A stretch of 64,000 bases of DNA, from assembly GCF_004342025.1 (NCBI RefSeq), contig NZ_SLWN01000001.1, forward strand, positions 541,972 through 605,971, read 5' to 3'. Under the pieces are notes generated by a model. The model was given only the letters and a program-made list of their open reading frames with translations, was not told the origin of the DNA and searched no databases. Source of the DNA: Kribbella steppae. Its GTDB lineage: Bacteria; Actinomycetota; Actinomycetes; Propionibacteriales; Kribbellaceae. Below are positions 1 through 8,500 of this stretch, in pieces (position 1 is the first letter of the stretch; every line of letters starts with the position of its first letter). The position numbers and the translations under genes are program-made.

Positions 1-604
1 AGCCCGCGACGCGTAGGGCCCACCGGTTCATCCCGAGGATGGCGTCGTACAGCGGTCGGGGGTAGGCACCGGTGAACGCGAGGATGACGGCGGCGATGAT
101 CACGAGGATGCCGACGAGACCGCCGCTGGCGAAGATGTTCCACTGCCAGCTGTCGGACCGGTTGACGGCCCACATGCCACCGCCGACGAAGATGCCGACA
201 ATGATGTAGTGCGGGATCGCCAGCAGCCACCACTTCACCAGGACAAGGCCGCGGGACAGCTGCGCCGGGTAGTCGACCGACAGATGTGCTGGATAGTCCG
301 GGACGTCCTTCAAGGTGAACGGTGGGTACTGATCTGTGCCGAGCGCACCGTAGGCGTAGTAGGTCACTCGCCAGGACCACCGCATCACCCCGACGTTGAA
401 GTCGAAGATGCGGCGTGGGTAGCGAGCGGTGAAGAGGATCGCGAAGAACGCGATGACAGAGCCGACCATGAAGCCGAGCCACAAGAACGCCAGTACGACG
501 TAGTGCGGGATCACGAGGATCCACTTGACCAACCACAGCCATCTGGACGATTTCGGGTCCAGCGCGGCGTTCACATGCACCGGATAGAGCACAGATGTTG
601 TCAT
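1..604 (-). CDS. DUF4389 membrane protein, 3' end outside the window
   Basis: The minus-strand frame opens with ATG at 604-602 and stays open for 201 codons to the left edge, so the C-terminus is missing. The protein begins [15 protein letters not shown] and carries two similar halves, each with a KW-x-L-x-IPHY motif followed by a hydrophobic segment and a later YPR motif ([10 protein letters not shown] and [10 protein letters not shown]). This duplicated pattern is what I know from DUF4389 proteins, small integral membrane proteins of unknown function common in actinobacteria. Three or more membrane segments are visible. A G-rich stretch at about 608-613 (GGGGGG on the minus strand) could be the ribosome site. 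No function can be assigned beyond membrane location. Confidence 0.85.
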   Translation of the reverse strand, partial: MTTSVLYPVHVNAALDPKSSRWLWLVKWILVIPHYVVLAFLWLGFMVGSVIAFFAILFTARYPRRIFDFNVGVMRWSWRVTYYAYGALGTDQYPPFTLKDVPDYPAHLSVDYPAQLSRGLVLVKWWLLAIPHYIIVGIFVGGGMWAVNRSDSWQWNIFASGGLVGILVIIAAVILAFTGAYPRPLYDAILGMNRWALRVAG

Positions 605-776
605 GATTGGGCCCCCCTGCGGGTGCCTGGCTGACGCCGGCGCCCTGATCGCTGTCTCCGACGAACACGCCGAGACCAACGTCCGCATACGCCCTAGGAT
701 TCTCACCATCCTCGGGAGTACAGCCCCTGTCAATGGCCGCGTCCGGTGGCCAGAAGCCACCCGCCCACGCATTTGA

Positions 777-794
777 CTTCAAGTTCGCTTGAAG
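777..794. promoter_or_regulatory. perfect palindrome upstream of the SnoaL-like gene, probable operator
   Basis: CTTCAAG-TTCG-CTTGAAG, a perfect 7-4-7 inverted repeat. It overlaps a TTGACT (773-778) that could be a -35 box and the GAAGGA ribosome site (791-796) of the gene starting at 810. Size and symmetry fit a dimeric repressor site. No regulator gene lies next to it inside the window. Confidence 0.5.
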
Positions 795-809
795 GACTTG
801 ACTGCGTTC

Positions 810-1244
810 ATGACCACAGCAGATCTGGCACGTCAGACCGACCTCGAGGCGATCAATCAGGTGGTTGCCACCGTCGAGCACTCCACCCGCAACGAGCTGC
901 CCGAGGAGTTCCTCGGCTTGTTCCGCGCCGATGCGATCTGGACGACCGGCGGTGGCAAGAAACTGCTCGGGCTGGAAGAGATCTCGGCATTCACCCATCA
1001 GGTGCTCCCCGGCGGCATGAAGGGGCAGGGTCTGTCGGTCGACATGACGGTGGTGCATGTGCTGTTCATCCGCCCCGATGTCGCCGCCGTCAAGGTGCGC
1101 CAGCAGTACAGCAAGCTCGACGGCCGGCCAGTGGACGACGAGAGCATCGTCTTCAACGAGGGCACCCCGCTGTTCGTCATGTCCAAGGAGGACGGGCAGT
1201 GGCGCTTGGTCGCCTGCCAGAACACCGAGGTAGTGCCTGGATAG
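810..1244 (+). CDS. SnoaL-like / SgcJ-EcaC family protein
   Basis: 144 residues from ATG 810. The fold expected from NTF2-like proteins is visible: an N-terminal helix (AINQVVATVEHSTRNELPEE), the F-x-x-DA-x-W pattern (LFRADAIWTTGGG), then alternating strands ending in WRLVACQNTEV. SgcJ/EcaC-type members are small cone-shaped proteins that may act as isomerases, hydrolases or ligand carriers; the substrate is not readable here. A TTG at 789 would add seven residues, but GAAGGA at 791-796 lies upstream only of 810, so I use 810. A palindrome overlapping the ribosome site suggests repression. The enzymatic role is an open guess; the family call is fairly secure. Confidence 0.8.
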   Translation: MTTADLARQTDLEAINQVVATVEHSTRNELPEEFLGLFRADAIWTTGGGKKLLGLEEISAFTHQVLPGGMKGQGLSVDMTVVHVLFIRPDVAAVKVRQQYSKLDGRPVDDESIVFNEGTPLFVMSKEDGQWRLVACQNTEVVPG

Positions 1245-1312
1245 GCCACGTTGGGCCGATCGATAACTTCTGGCCTCCTGGGGGCATCTAACAGGTGTCC
1301 TTAGGGGGCACC

Positions 1313-1918
1313 GTGAAATGTATTCCCACCATCCACATCCGCAGACCGATCCGCACCGCTCTCGCGGTGCTCGCAGTAGCCGCCGTACCGGTGGGAGCCG
1401 TCGCTGTACCGGCGCTCGCCGGCCCAGCCACGGCAGCATCCAGGACCGCCGCTGCCGCCACCTGCCCGACCGGCTGGGGTTCATTGCCTGAAGCAAGCAC
1501 TTTCCAGGGCCTCGGTCACCTGACGAACGTTCGCACCGGCCGGCACGACTGTTTCGACCGGATCGTGTTCGACATCGACGGCAAGCCGTCCTGGTTCCGC
1601 GTGGCGTACGTGAACGACATCGGCACCGTCGGCGAGGGCAAGCCCATTCCGCTCCGCGGCGGCGCCAAGCTGGCGATCGTCCTGCTGGCAGCGTCGTACG
1701 ACGACACGAACCACTACACCTACGACCCGGCGAACTACGACGAACTGACGAACGTGAGCGGCTACCGGACTTTCCGGCAGGTCGTCAGCGCCGGCAGCTT
1801 CGAAGGACAGACGACCATCGGACTCGGCGTCCGCGCCCGACTGCCGTTCCGCGTCTTCACTCTCACCGGCCCAGGCTCCACGAGCCGTGTCGTCGTCGAC
1901 GTCGCCCACAGCTGGTGA
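1313..1918 (+). CDS. secreted AMIN-like domain protein
   Basis: About 201 residues from GTG 1313, which follows an AGGGGG ribosome site at 1303-1308; a GTG at 1295 is in frame but has none. The N-terminus is a typical export signal: basic residues (IRRPIRTAL), a hydrophobic core of alanine and valine, and a likely cleavage after an A-x-A (PATAASR). The mature part has TNVRTGRHDCFDRIVFDID and FRVAYV, then a C-terminal LTGPGSTSRVVVDVAHSW, the hallmark of the AMIN-like family found in secreted actinobacterial proteins. AMIN relatives bind cell-wall components in other bacteria, so a cell-surface role is an inference. The stop at 1918 lies 64 bp before the next gene, in the same direction. Confidence 0.8.
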   Translation: MKCIPTIHIRRPIRTALAVLAVAAVPVGAVAVPALAGPATAASRTAAAATCPTGWGSLPEASTFQGLGHLTNVRTGRHDCFDRIVFDIDGKPSWFRVAYVNDIGTVGEGKPIPLRGGAKLAIVLLAASYDDTNHYTYDPANYDELTNVSGYRTFRQVVSAGSFEGQTTIGLGVRARLPFRVFTLTGPGSTSRVVVDVAHSW

Positions 1919-1982
1919 CGGCGACGCCATGAGGTCACTTCGCACGCAGGCAACCACGAGCAAGACCAACGAGAGGCTCGGC

Positions 1983-2939
1983 ATGTCCAGTCGGCAGCGA
2001 AGTGTGGGAGTAGCGATGGCAGCTGCTCTGCTACTAGCGGGAGCGATCCCTGGAACCGCGAACGCGACGACCACCCAGGCAGGCGCCATCAGCGCGGCTT
2101 GCCGGATGTTGGTTGGTTCCGTGACGCCTGGCGGTGATCACACGTCGAACCTGCTCACGGCGACGTCACCCATCACGTCACAGCCGCGCCCTGTGCGCCA
2201 GAACATCTATCCGGACGGCAAGGTCCGCCTCAGTGGAGCCATGGCGACTGACCCGGACATCCCCGGCTACGACTCGTTGGTCAGCGGCTGGGTCGTGATG
2301 GGCTCGACGATGTACCAGAGCGGCTACCGCGTCGGGCTGGACGGTGCGGTCAAGCCAGAGGAAATCGGACTCGCACCCGTCGGTAGTGGCTGGGGTGACA
2401 TGACCGCCTTCGAGACGGTCAGGTACTACCCGTTCACTCCCAACGGGATGCCCGGGGTGACGAATCAGTACGCACTCCGCGCGGACGGCGTACTCTTCCG
2501 CTGGACCATGGGCAGCGCCGCCGGCCGCCCGATCTGGAGCAACAAGCAGTCCGCGCCGGGGTTCGCGGCGGTGAAGACGATGGCCATGATCAGTCAGACG
2601 GCCACCTACGACACCTTCCTGGCGACCACCCGAGGTGGAGCGCTCTACACGATCCGGATCCCGCGGACGTCGCCGATGAAGCCGATCGTCAAGCAGGTGC
2701 GCAGTTCCACCTGGCAGGGATTCGAGTCGCTCATCATCGAGAAGTGCGGCGTTTACGGGACGTTGGTGCTCGGCATCGACAAGGACACCCGCTCCGGCTA
2801 TCTGTACGCCGTTGGCCACGCCAACGGCACGTCCACGGTGATCAAGGGCCTCGGCAAGATGCCTGGAACCTTCAGCGACCCGGTCTACTTCAGGCACGTC
2901 CTGCGCCCGAACGACGCACCGATGTTGTTCGGCGAATAA
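1983..2939 (+). CDS. secreted protein, first of a tandem paralogous pair
   Basis: 318 residues from ATG 1983, with GAGAGG at 1971-1976; an in-frame ATG at 1929 lacks a ribosome site. Signal peptide: MSSRQRSVGVAMAAALLLAG followed by an alanine-rich cleavage region near residue 28. The mature protein has several short repeats built around a G-x-L-[FY] core (RADGVLFRW, TRGGALYTI, RSGYLYAVG), the look of a tachylectin-type or similar beta-propeller, but I cannot name a family. Two cysteines, one near the mature N-terminus (AACRMLVGSV) and one in EKCGVYGTLVLG, are conserved in the neighbour at 3032-3985 and may form a disulfide. The C-terminal third is nearly identical between the two genes at DNA level. 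Function unknown; extracellular binding is the simplest guess. Confidence 0.7.
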   Translation: MSSRQRSVGVAMAAALLLAGAIPGTANATTTQAGAISAACRMLVGSVTPGGDHTSNLLTATSPITSQPRPVRQNIYPDGKVRLSGAMATDPDIPGYDSLVSGWVVMGSTMYQSGYRVGLDGAVKPEEIGLAPVGSGWGDMTAFETVRYYPFTPNGMPGVTNQYALRADGVLFRWTMGSAAGRPIWSNKQSAPGFAAVKTMAMISQTATYDTFLATTRGGALYTIRIPRTSPMKPIVKQVRSSTWQGFESLIIEKCGVYGTLVLGIDKDTRSGYLYAVGHANGTSTVIKGLGKMPGTFSDPVYFRHVLRPNDAPMLFGE

Positions 2940-2987
2940 CGCAACTTCTGATCCTGCGGGCGCATCAAGTTCAGTAGGAACAAACCC

Positions 2988-3015
2988 CTTGTGCGCGCCG
3001 AGAGGCGCGCACAAG
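2988..3015 (+). terminator. 12-bp perfect hairpin with GAGA tetraloop between the paralogues
   Basis: Left arm 2988-2999 and right arm 3004-3015 pair perfectly (CTTGTGCGCGCC with GGCGCGCACAAG) around a GAGA loop, a stable GNRA tetraloop. No T-run follows, and the ribosome site of the next gene (GGGGGAAG, 3022-3029) lies directly downstream. It may be a weak terminator, an mRNA processing or stabilising element that unbalances the two paralogues, or a structure in the 5' leader of the second gene. Confidence 0.6.
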
Positions 3016-3031
3016 CCAACCGGGGGAAGCG

Positions 3032-3985
3032 ATGGTCACCACGCGGAGTACACGCAGGCAGGGCGGTGCAGCCGTACTCGGGCTGGCTCTGCTGGCGGTA
3101 GGCTTGGCCCCGGGAACGGCGGGTGCGGCAAGGCAGGTCGCGGAGGGGTCGACGACAGCCACCGCCGCTTGCAAGATCAGCCTCGCGTCGGTCACAGCCG
3201 ATGGTGATCACGGAGGCCAGGACGTCACGGCGACCTCGCCGCCGACGGCCACCAGCCGCCACACCGTCAGGGAAGGGGTGCTCCCGGCCGGACAGGCGAG
3301 GCTCAGCAGCACCTTCGTCGTCGAGCCCGACACTCAGGGGAACGACATCTCCGGCCGCACGATCCTGGGCGATTCGATGTACGACGTGGCCTACGAGACC
3401 CACTGGGGCGGCGAGACCGACCCCGTGGGGCCGCCTCGGCTCACCAAGGTCGGTGGTGGCTGGGGTGCTTTCACCGCCTTCGAAACCTCCAACTACGAGA
3501 CATATGCCGCTGGGCGGAGCACGCAGTACGGCCTGCGCCGCGACGGCGTGCTGTTCCGGTGGACGGTCGACGGCAAGCGCATCTGGCACAGAGCCGGCTC
3601 GTACGCCGGATTTGCGTCGGTGAAGACGATGGCGCTGATCAGCAAGACGCGCACGTACGACACCTTCTTGATGAACACTCGCGGCGGGGCGCTCTACACC
3701 GTCCGCATCCCGATCAGTTCGCCGATGAAGCCGGTCGTCAAGCTCGTGCGCAGTACGACCTGGCAGGGCTTCGAGTCGTTCACTGCACAGAAGTGTGGCC
3801 AGTACGGCGTACTGCTCCTCGGCATCGACAAGGACACCGGCGCCGGCTACCTGTACGCCGTTGGCCACGCCAACGGCACCTCCACGGTGATCAAGGGCCT
3901 CGGCAAGGTCCCCGGCACTTTCAACGACCCGGTCTATTTCCGCTGGGGCGTCATACCGGTCCTGGACCCGATCTTCGGCGAGTAG
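3032..3985 (+). CDS. secreted protein, second of a tandem paralogous pair
   Basis: 317 residues from ATG 3032, with GGGGGAAG at 3022-3029. Signal peptide MVTTRSTRRQGGAAVLGLAL ends in a PGTAGAARQ cleavage region. The mature chain is collinear with its left neighbour: CKISLASVT, GGGWGAFTAFET, GLRRDGVLFRWTV, TRGGALYTVRIP, SPMKPVVKLVRSTTWQGFES, QKCGQYGVLLLG and GYLYAVGHANG. Divergence is concentrated in the N-terminal half, and the 3' part of the gene is almost identical in DNA (56 of 57 bases at 3851-3907 against 2802-2858). A terminator follows the stop. No recognised domain; the repeats suggest a propeller-like fold. Confidence 0.7.
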   Translation: MVTTRSTRRQGGAAVLGLALLAVGLAPGTAGAARQVAEGSTTATAACKISLASVTADGDHGGQDVTATSPPTATSRHTVREGVLPAGQARLSSTFVVEPDTQGNDISGRTILGDSMYDVAYETHWGGETDPVGPPRLTKVGGGWGAFTAFETSNYETYAAGRSTQYGLRRDGVLFRWTVDGKRIWHRAGSYAGFASVKTMALISKTRTYDTFLMNTRGGALYTVRIPISSPMKPVVKLVRSTTWQGFESFTAQKCGQYGVLLLGIDKDTGAGYLYAVGHANGTSTVIKGLGKVPGTFNDPVYFRWGVIPVLDPIFGE

Positions 3986-3997
3986 CACCGACTTGGG

Positions 3998-4035
3998 GCG
4001 CTGCGGAGGCTCAGCCCTCCGTGGCGCTTTCTCTT
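3998..4035 (+). terminator. Rho-independent terminator after the secreted pair
   Basis: Arms 3998-4009 and 4016-4027 form a 12-bp stem with two G-T wobble pairs and a 6-nt loop, followed at once by TTTCTCTT. This is the clearest intrinsic terminator in the window and closes the transcript of the paralogous pair 13 bp after the stop codon. Confidence 0.85.
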
Positions 4036-4113
4036 CGGAGTAGAACCAGCCACCCGGTGTTGGCCGAGGCACCATCCTGCAGTCGCCGGGGTCTGCGCAT
4101 TAGGGTTGCTGGT

Positions 4114-5130
4114 GTGGATGGAGCCGGCGCCGCGTTTTCGGCGGCTGACGTGAGTGAGGCGTTGGGCGTTCGGGTCGTTGGCGTGGATGTGGTTGAGAGG
4201 TTTGCGGCGTCAGCGGCTGAAGTTGCACGGCTGCGGGTTCGCTGTGCGGACCCAGACGAGCTCAGTGTGATTGGGAAGTGGGCAACGGGCGCGGGTGTTG
4301 TCGGGGCTCGGCGGGAGTTGCTGTTCTTCGAGCAGCTTGCGCCGCGGTGGGATCATCCGGCGCCGCAGTTGCTGGGTGTCTGTGATGCCGGCGAGGGTGT
4401 CCTGCTGTTGAGCGAGGACTTGGACGCGGCTGGCTACCGCTCCCCCGGCGGGAGCGTCTCAGAGGCACAGTTGCGCGGGACCATCGAGACACTTGTGGGT
4501 CTACATGCCTGCTTCTGGAACGACGTACCGCTCGACGCCAGGCAGTCTGAGTTGTCTGTGACCAGTACGGCGCAAGCCTGGCCGCCGGAGGTGATCGCAC
4601 GGCACGCTACGGCGGTGCGGGACGAAGCGGAGAGGTTCTTTGCTACGGACACCGAACTCGACGCCGGCGAGCGTGCGGAGCTCGAGGACATCCTTGGGGC
4701 GTGGGAGCGGCAATTCCAGGTACGCGTCGCTGGTGGAGCCGCGATCACGTTGATCCATGGGGATTTCCACTTTCTCGGCAACGTGTTCTTCAGGCCGGAC
4801 GACGTACGGCCGAAGGTCATTGATTGGTCGGAGGCGAAGCCTGGGCTCGGGCCGCACGACCTTGCGTATTGCCTGACTGTAGTGCCGACTGAAGACCGCC
4901 TCGCGCGGGATCGAGTGCTGCTGCGGCGTTATTGGGACGGGTTGCGAAGCGCCGGAGTCGGCGACTACAGCTGGGAACTCTGTGAGTGGGACTTCCGGTT
5001 CTCGGCGATCAGCAATCTGTTTCAGTCCGTCTTCCAGCGCAGCGCGAAGTGGTATCGCAAGTCGCTGGCCGAGATCGAGGCACTCGGCTCCCGCGAGGTG
5101 CTGGCCGCGCCACCTTCACTGCCGATCTGA
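4114..5130 (+). CDS. aminoglycoside-phosphotransferase-fold kinase
   Basis: 338 residues from GTG 4114. The start is set by TAGGGT at 4101-4106 followed by exactly 7 nt, the usual arrangement of a leaderless actinobacterial promoter; no ribosome site is needed. The Brenner catalytic loop is visible (LIHGDFHFLGN, around residue 215) followed by the metal-binding aspartate in VIDWSEAKPG, both typical of the APH/choline-kinase fold. An N-terminal lobe with VIGKWATGAG and the acidic helix RRELLFFEQLA supplies the ATP side. The substrate is unknown; relatives act on antibiotics, sugars or small alcohols. It stands alone between a terminator and a small membrane protein gene. Confidence 0.8.
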   Translation: MDGAGAAFSAADVSEALGVRVVGVDVVERFAASAAEVARLRVRCADPDELSVIGKWATGAGVVGARRELLFFEQLAPRWDHPAPQLLGVCDAGEGVLLLSEDLDAAGYRSPGGSVSEAQLRGTIETLVGLHACFWNDVPLDARQSELSVTSTAQAWPPEVIARHATAVRDEAERFFATDTELDAGERAELEDILGAWERQFQVRVAGGAAITLIHGDFHFLGNVFFRPDDVRPKVIDWSEAKPGLGPHDLAYCLTVVPTEDRLARDRVLLRRYWDGLRSAGVGDYSWELCEWDFRFSAISNLFQSVFQRSAKWYRKSLAEIEALGSREVLAAPPSLPI

Positions 5131-5178
5131 GTAGTTCAGCGCATGTGGAGCACCCGGTGGCGAAACGACTATAAGCAC

Positions 5179-5466
5179 ATGACAAAGCCGATTCAGCCAT
5201 CGACCACCGCCGCGTATTACGCCCAGGCCGTTCTGTCGTTCGCACTCTCGCTGACGGCGATGGGGCTCGCGCTGATCTATACCCCCGCACCGGGCTGGGT
5301 ACGAGCGTTCCTGACCCTCGGTCTCCTGTACGTCGTCACGTCGACAATCACCCTCTCCAAGGTCATCCGCGACCGCCAGGAGATGTCAGAAGTCACCAAC
5401 CGCGTCGACCAGGCCCGACTCGACAAACTCCTCGCCGAACACGACCCCTTCAAAGTCGACGCCTGA
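5179..5466 (+). CDS. YiaA/YiaB-type small inner-membrane protein
   Basis: 95 residues from ATG 5179. Two membrane helices are visible (AYYAQAVLSFALSLTAMGLA and FLTLGLLYVVTSTITLSKVI) followed by a charged cytoplasmic tail KVIRDRQEMSEVTNRVDQAR, the layout of the YiaAB two-helix family of unknown function. No clear ribosome site is present; GACTAT at 5167-5172 lies 6 nt upstream of the ATG and could be a leaderless -10 element. The gene faces the large regulator at 5505-9752 with only 38 bp between stop codons and no visible terminator. Confidence 0.75.
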   Translation: MTKPIQPSTTAAYYAQAVLSFALSLTAMGLALIYTPAPGWVRAFLTLGLLYVVTSTITLSKVIRDRQEMSEVTNRVDQARLDKLLAEHDPFKVDA

Positions 5467-5504
5467 ACCAGCACAACCGTCGAGCGATGCTCCAACCTGT
5501 GAGG

Positions 5505-8500
5505 TCAGGGGCAGGTCTTTTGGTAGGGGTGGTCGGGGAAGGCTTGTGTCCACTCGGTGGGGGTTAGGTTGCGGCCCGCCATTGCGCAGGCTTGGGTGAG
5601 GATGCGGGCAGTGCTGGTGTCCCAGTGGTAAACCTTGCCGTCGTACGCCGGGATCGCGATCACGTCACCGTCTTGGGTGAAGATCGGGCCGACCGGGATC
5701 GGGGCGGCTTCGCTGGCGGTGGCCCCTGTGAGCAGGTTGTCCAGGGTTTTGGCGTCCCAGACGGTGACGGTGCCGTCGGCGGCGCCGGAGACGAGGCGGG
5801 CGCCGTCCGGGGAGAATCGGATGCTGATGCCCTGCGCCCGGTGGCCGGTGGTTGGGGCGACGGTGACCGCACCGGAGCGGGTGTCGATGGTGAAGACGCC
5901 ACTGGTCCCGGTACCTGCGATCAGTCGGCCATCAGATGAGTAAGCGGCTGCGTTGACCGACATCGCCAGGTCGCCTTCCACGACGACCTCGCCGGTGGCT
6001 GCCCGGACGATTCGCCACGACATCGTGGCGCCGCTCCTACCGTCCTGGAAGAGTACTGCGGTCTCACCGTCCGGGGATGCTGCCGTGCAGCAGTCTGCGA
6101 TCCAGCCGTGCGTCACGTCTTCCACCGTCATGTCAGCGTCGAGATACGTGGTGCCTTCGTGTGTGCCGGCGACGATGCGGTTGCCGTGGTTGACGTAGCC
6201 GACGGAGCCCACGTCCCGAGTTTCCTTCTGCAGTACCTTGCCGGTCCGGGCGTCAAAGACCGCAACCAGGTGGAGGCCATGGACGACGAGGCGCTGGCCG
6301 TTCGGGTGCCACGACGCCGGCACCTGCGCTTCGCCTTGGAGTTCAAGGTCGAGACTGGTCGGTGGTGTCATCCGGCCGGTGGCTACGTCAGCGATGCTGA
6401 CCCACGACGTGCCAGCCTCGTTCCACAGATAGGCGATCCGCTGCCCGTTGCCTGAAGCAAGTACGTGGAGGTATCGGCGCGACGGCGCACCCTGTGTCCA
6501 GCGAACATACCGCCGTTGGCCGCCAAGATCATAGGCGCGCAGGATGCCCTTGTCGCCGGCCGTGTACAGCGTCCGGCTGTCCGGGCTGAAGGCAACCGCC
6601 CATGACACCTCTGCGCTGCGAAGGCGTTGCACTACTTGGCCCGTGGCCAGGTTCCAGATGATGATCTCACCACCAGAATGAGCCGTAGCCAGCAGCTTGC
6701 CGTCAGCCGAAAAGGCGGCGTCGCGCGGTGGATCTGCAGTACTGCGCAACACTCTGACGGTCTCCCCGGTCTGCGCATTGACCACCGTTGTCGTGGTCCG
6801 GTCGTTCCGGATCGGGCCGGGATGCAGATAGGCCAGCAGGTCGCCGCCCTTGGAAACTTCGATGATCGGAAGACCGATAGTGGAGTCGACAATCGGACCG
6901 CCGAACAGATCCTGCCGCTGCCACTTCTGCCGTCCGGTAGCCACGTCGAACGCGGTGAGGAACCAGGGTTTGTAGACCGTCCGACCGTCGGGGCTGATCA
7001 CCGCCCGCTGGGGCCCGATGCCCAAAGCGAGCCTGTGTGGCGGCCGATCGAGTGCAGCGAGGTCCCACACCAGAGCGAACGCCGGTATCACGTCCCAGTC
7101 ATCTCCCGGTGCTTCCTGCAGACCGATGGCAAGGTAGCGGCCGTCCGCGCTGAAGGCCAGGTTCTTCAACCGCGGTACGGCGACCGTCGGGAAGATAGGC
7201 TGCGCTTTCACCGGCTCGAGATTGTCTGCAGTCAACAATCGGATCGGCGATCTAGGGTCGATCGCGGTGCCGTCGTGCTCTCCCGCGATCACAGCGATCA
7301 GGCGGCCATCAGGGCTGAACCGGGGTCGGGTGTAGATGTCCAGGTTCTCGGCGACTGGGGCAAAGGTGTACGACTTGAGCACCTTTCCCGACGGTGCGTC
7401 GTACAGGTTGAAGGTCGCCTTGTTGTCGCCGGAGACGATGCGGGTGCCGTCGGGTGAGACGTCGAGGTTCTCGGCCTCGGTGCGGCCGAGCGGGGCGCGG
7501 GTGGAGCGGAGGAGGAGTGGGTTCTTGTTGATTGCGGCAACCAGGTTGGCTCGGGTCTCGGGGGCGTCGTCGAGGCGGACGCCTTGAGCGGCGAGGAGGA
7601 GCGACTGGCTGATGTCGTCGGTCACCAACGCGCGGGCGCCGACTTGGCGAGCGAGTTCGCGGTTGGCCGCTAGTTCGGCTTTGTCTGCTTGGCGTACGGC
7701 GACCAGGCCGGCGATGAGGGCGCCGAGCAGAAGAACGGCCGCGGTGGCGAGGGCGGCGCGGAGGCGGCGGTTGACTCGCTGCTGCAAGCGGGCTCGGGTC
7801 TCGGCCGCGCGGAGCTCGGTCTCGGACAATCGCTTGCTTGCGGCAAGGAAGTCGTCCTCGGTCGCGGTCAGGGTTGGCGTCGTACGTTCTCGCCAGTCGA
7901 GGGCTTTGGCGAGGCGGACGCCGCGGTAGAGCTCACTCTCGGGCCGGTCGAGGTTGTTCCACGAGTCGGCGGCAACCGCGAGGTGGTGCAGGATGCGCTG
8001 GCCTTCGAGGTCGTCCTCGAGCCAGCCGCGGAGCCGGGGCCAGGCGCGCACCAACGACTCGTGCGCGATCTCGACGACGCCGGCGTCACTCGTGAGCAAC
8101 CGCGACGACACGAGCAGGTCGATCATCTGATCGTCCGCGGGACGTGTCACGACGAGCCGGCGCGGCAGGCGGCTGCGGATCGGTTCACCTTCCGGGCCAG
8201 GGGCGACCAGGCGCAGCAACAGGTCGTGCAGGACTGCCCGCTGCTCCGGAGAGATCCGTTCGTGCACCTCTTCGGCGGACTGAGCGACGGCGCTGCGGAT
8301 ACCGCCGGAGTCGTTGTAGCCCCCGACGGTGAGCGTGCGACCTTCGCGACGTTGCCAGGTTTCGCGAAGGGCGTGCGACATCAACGGCAGTGCGCCCGGT
8401 TGGTCGGTGACCTCATTGACGAGCAGGTCGACCAGCCCCGGTTCGACGACCAGCGATGACAGCCGGGCGGGTTCCTCGATCGCTGCGCGCAGGTCGTCCT

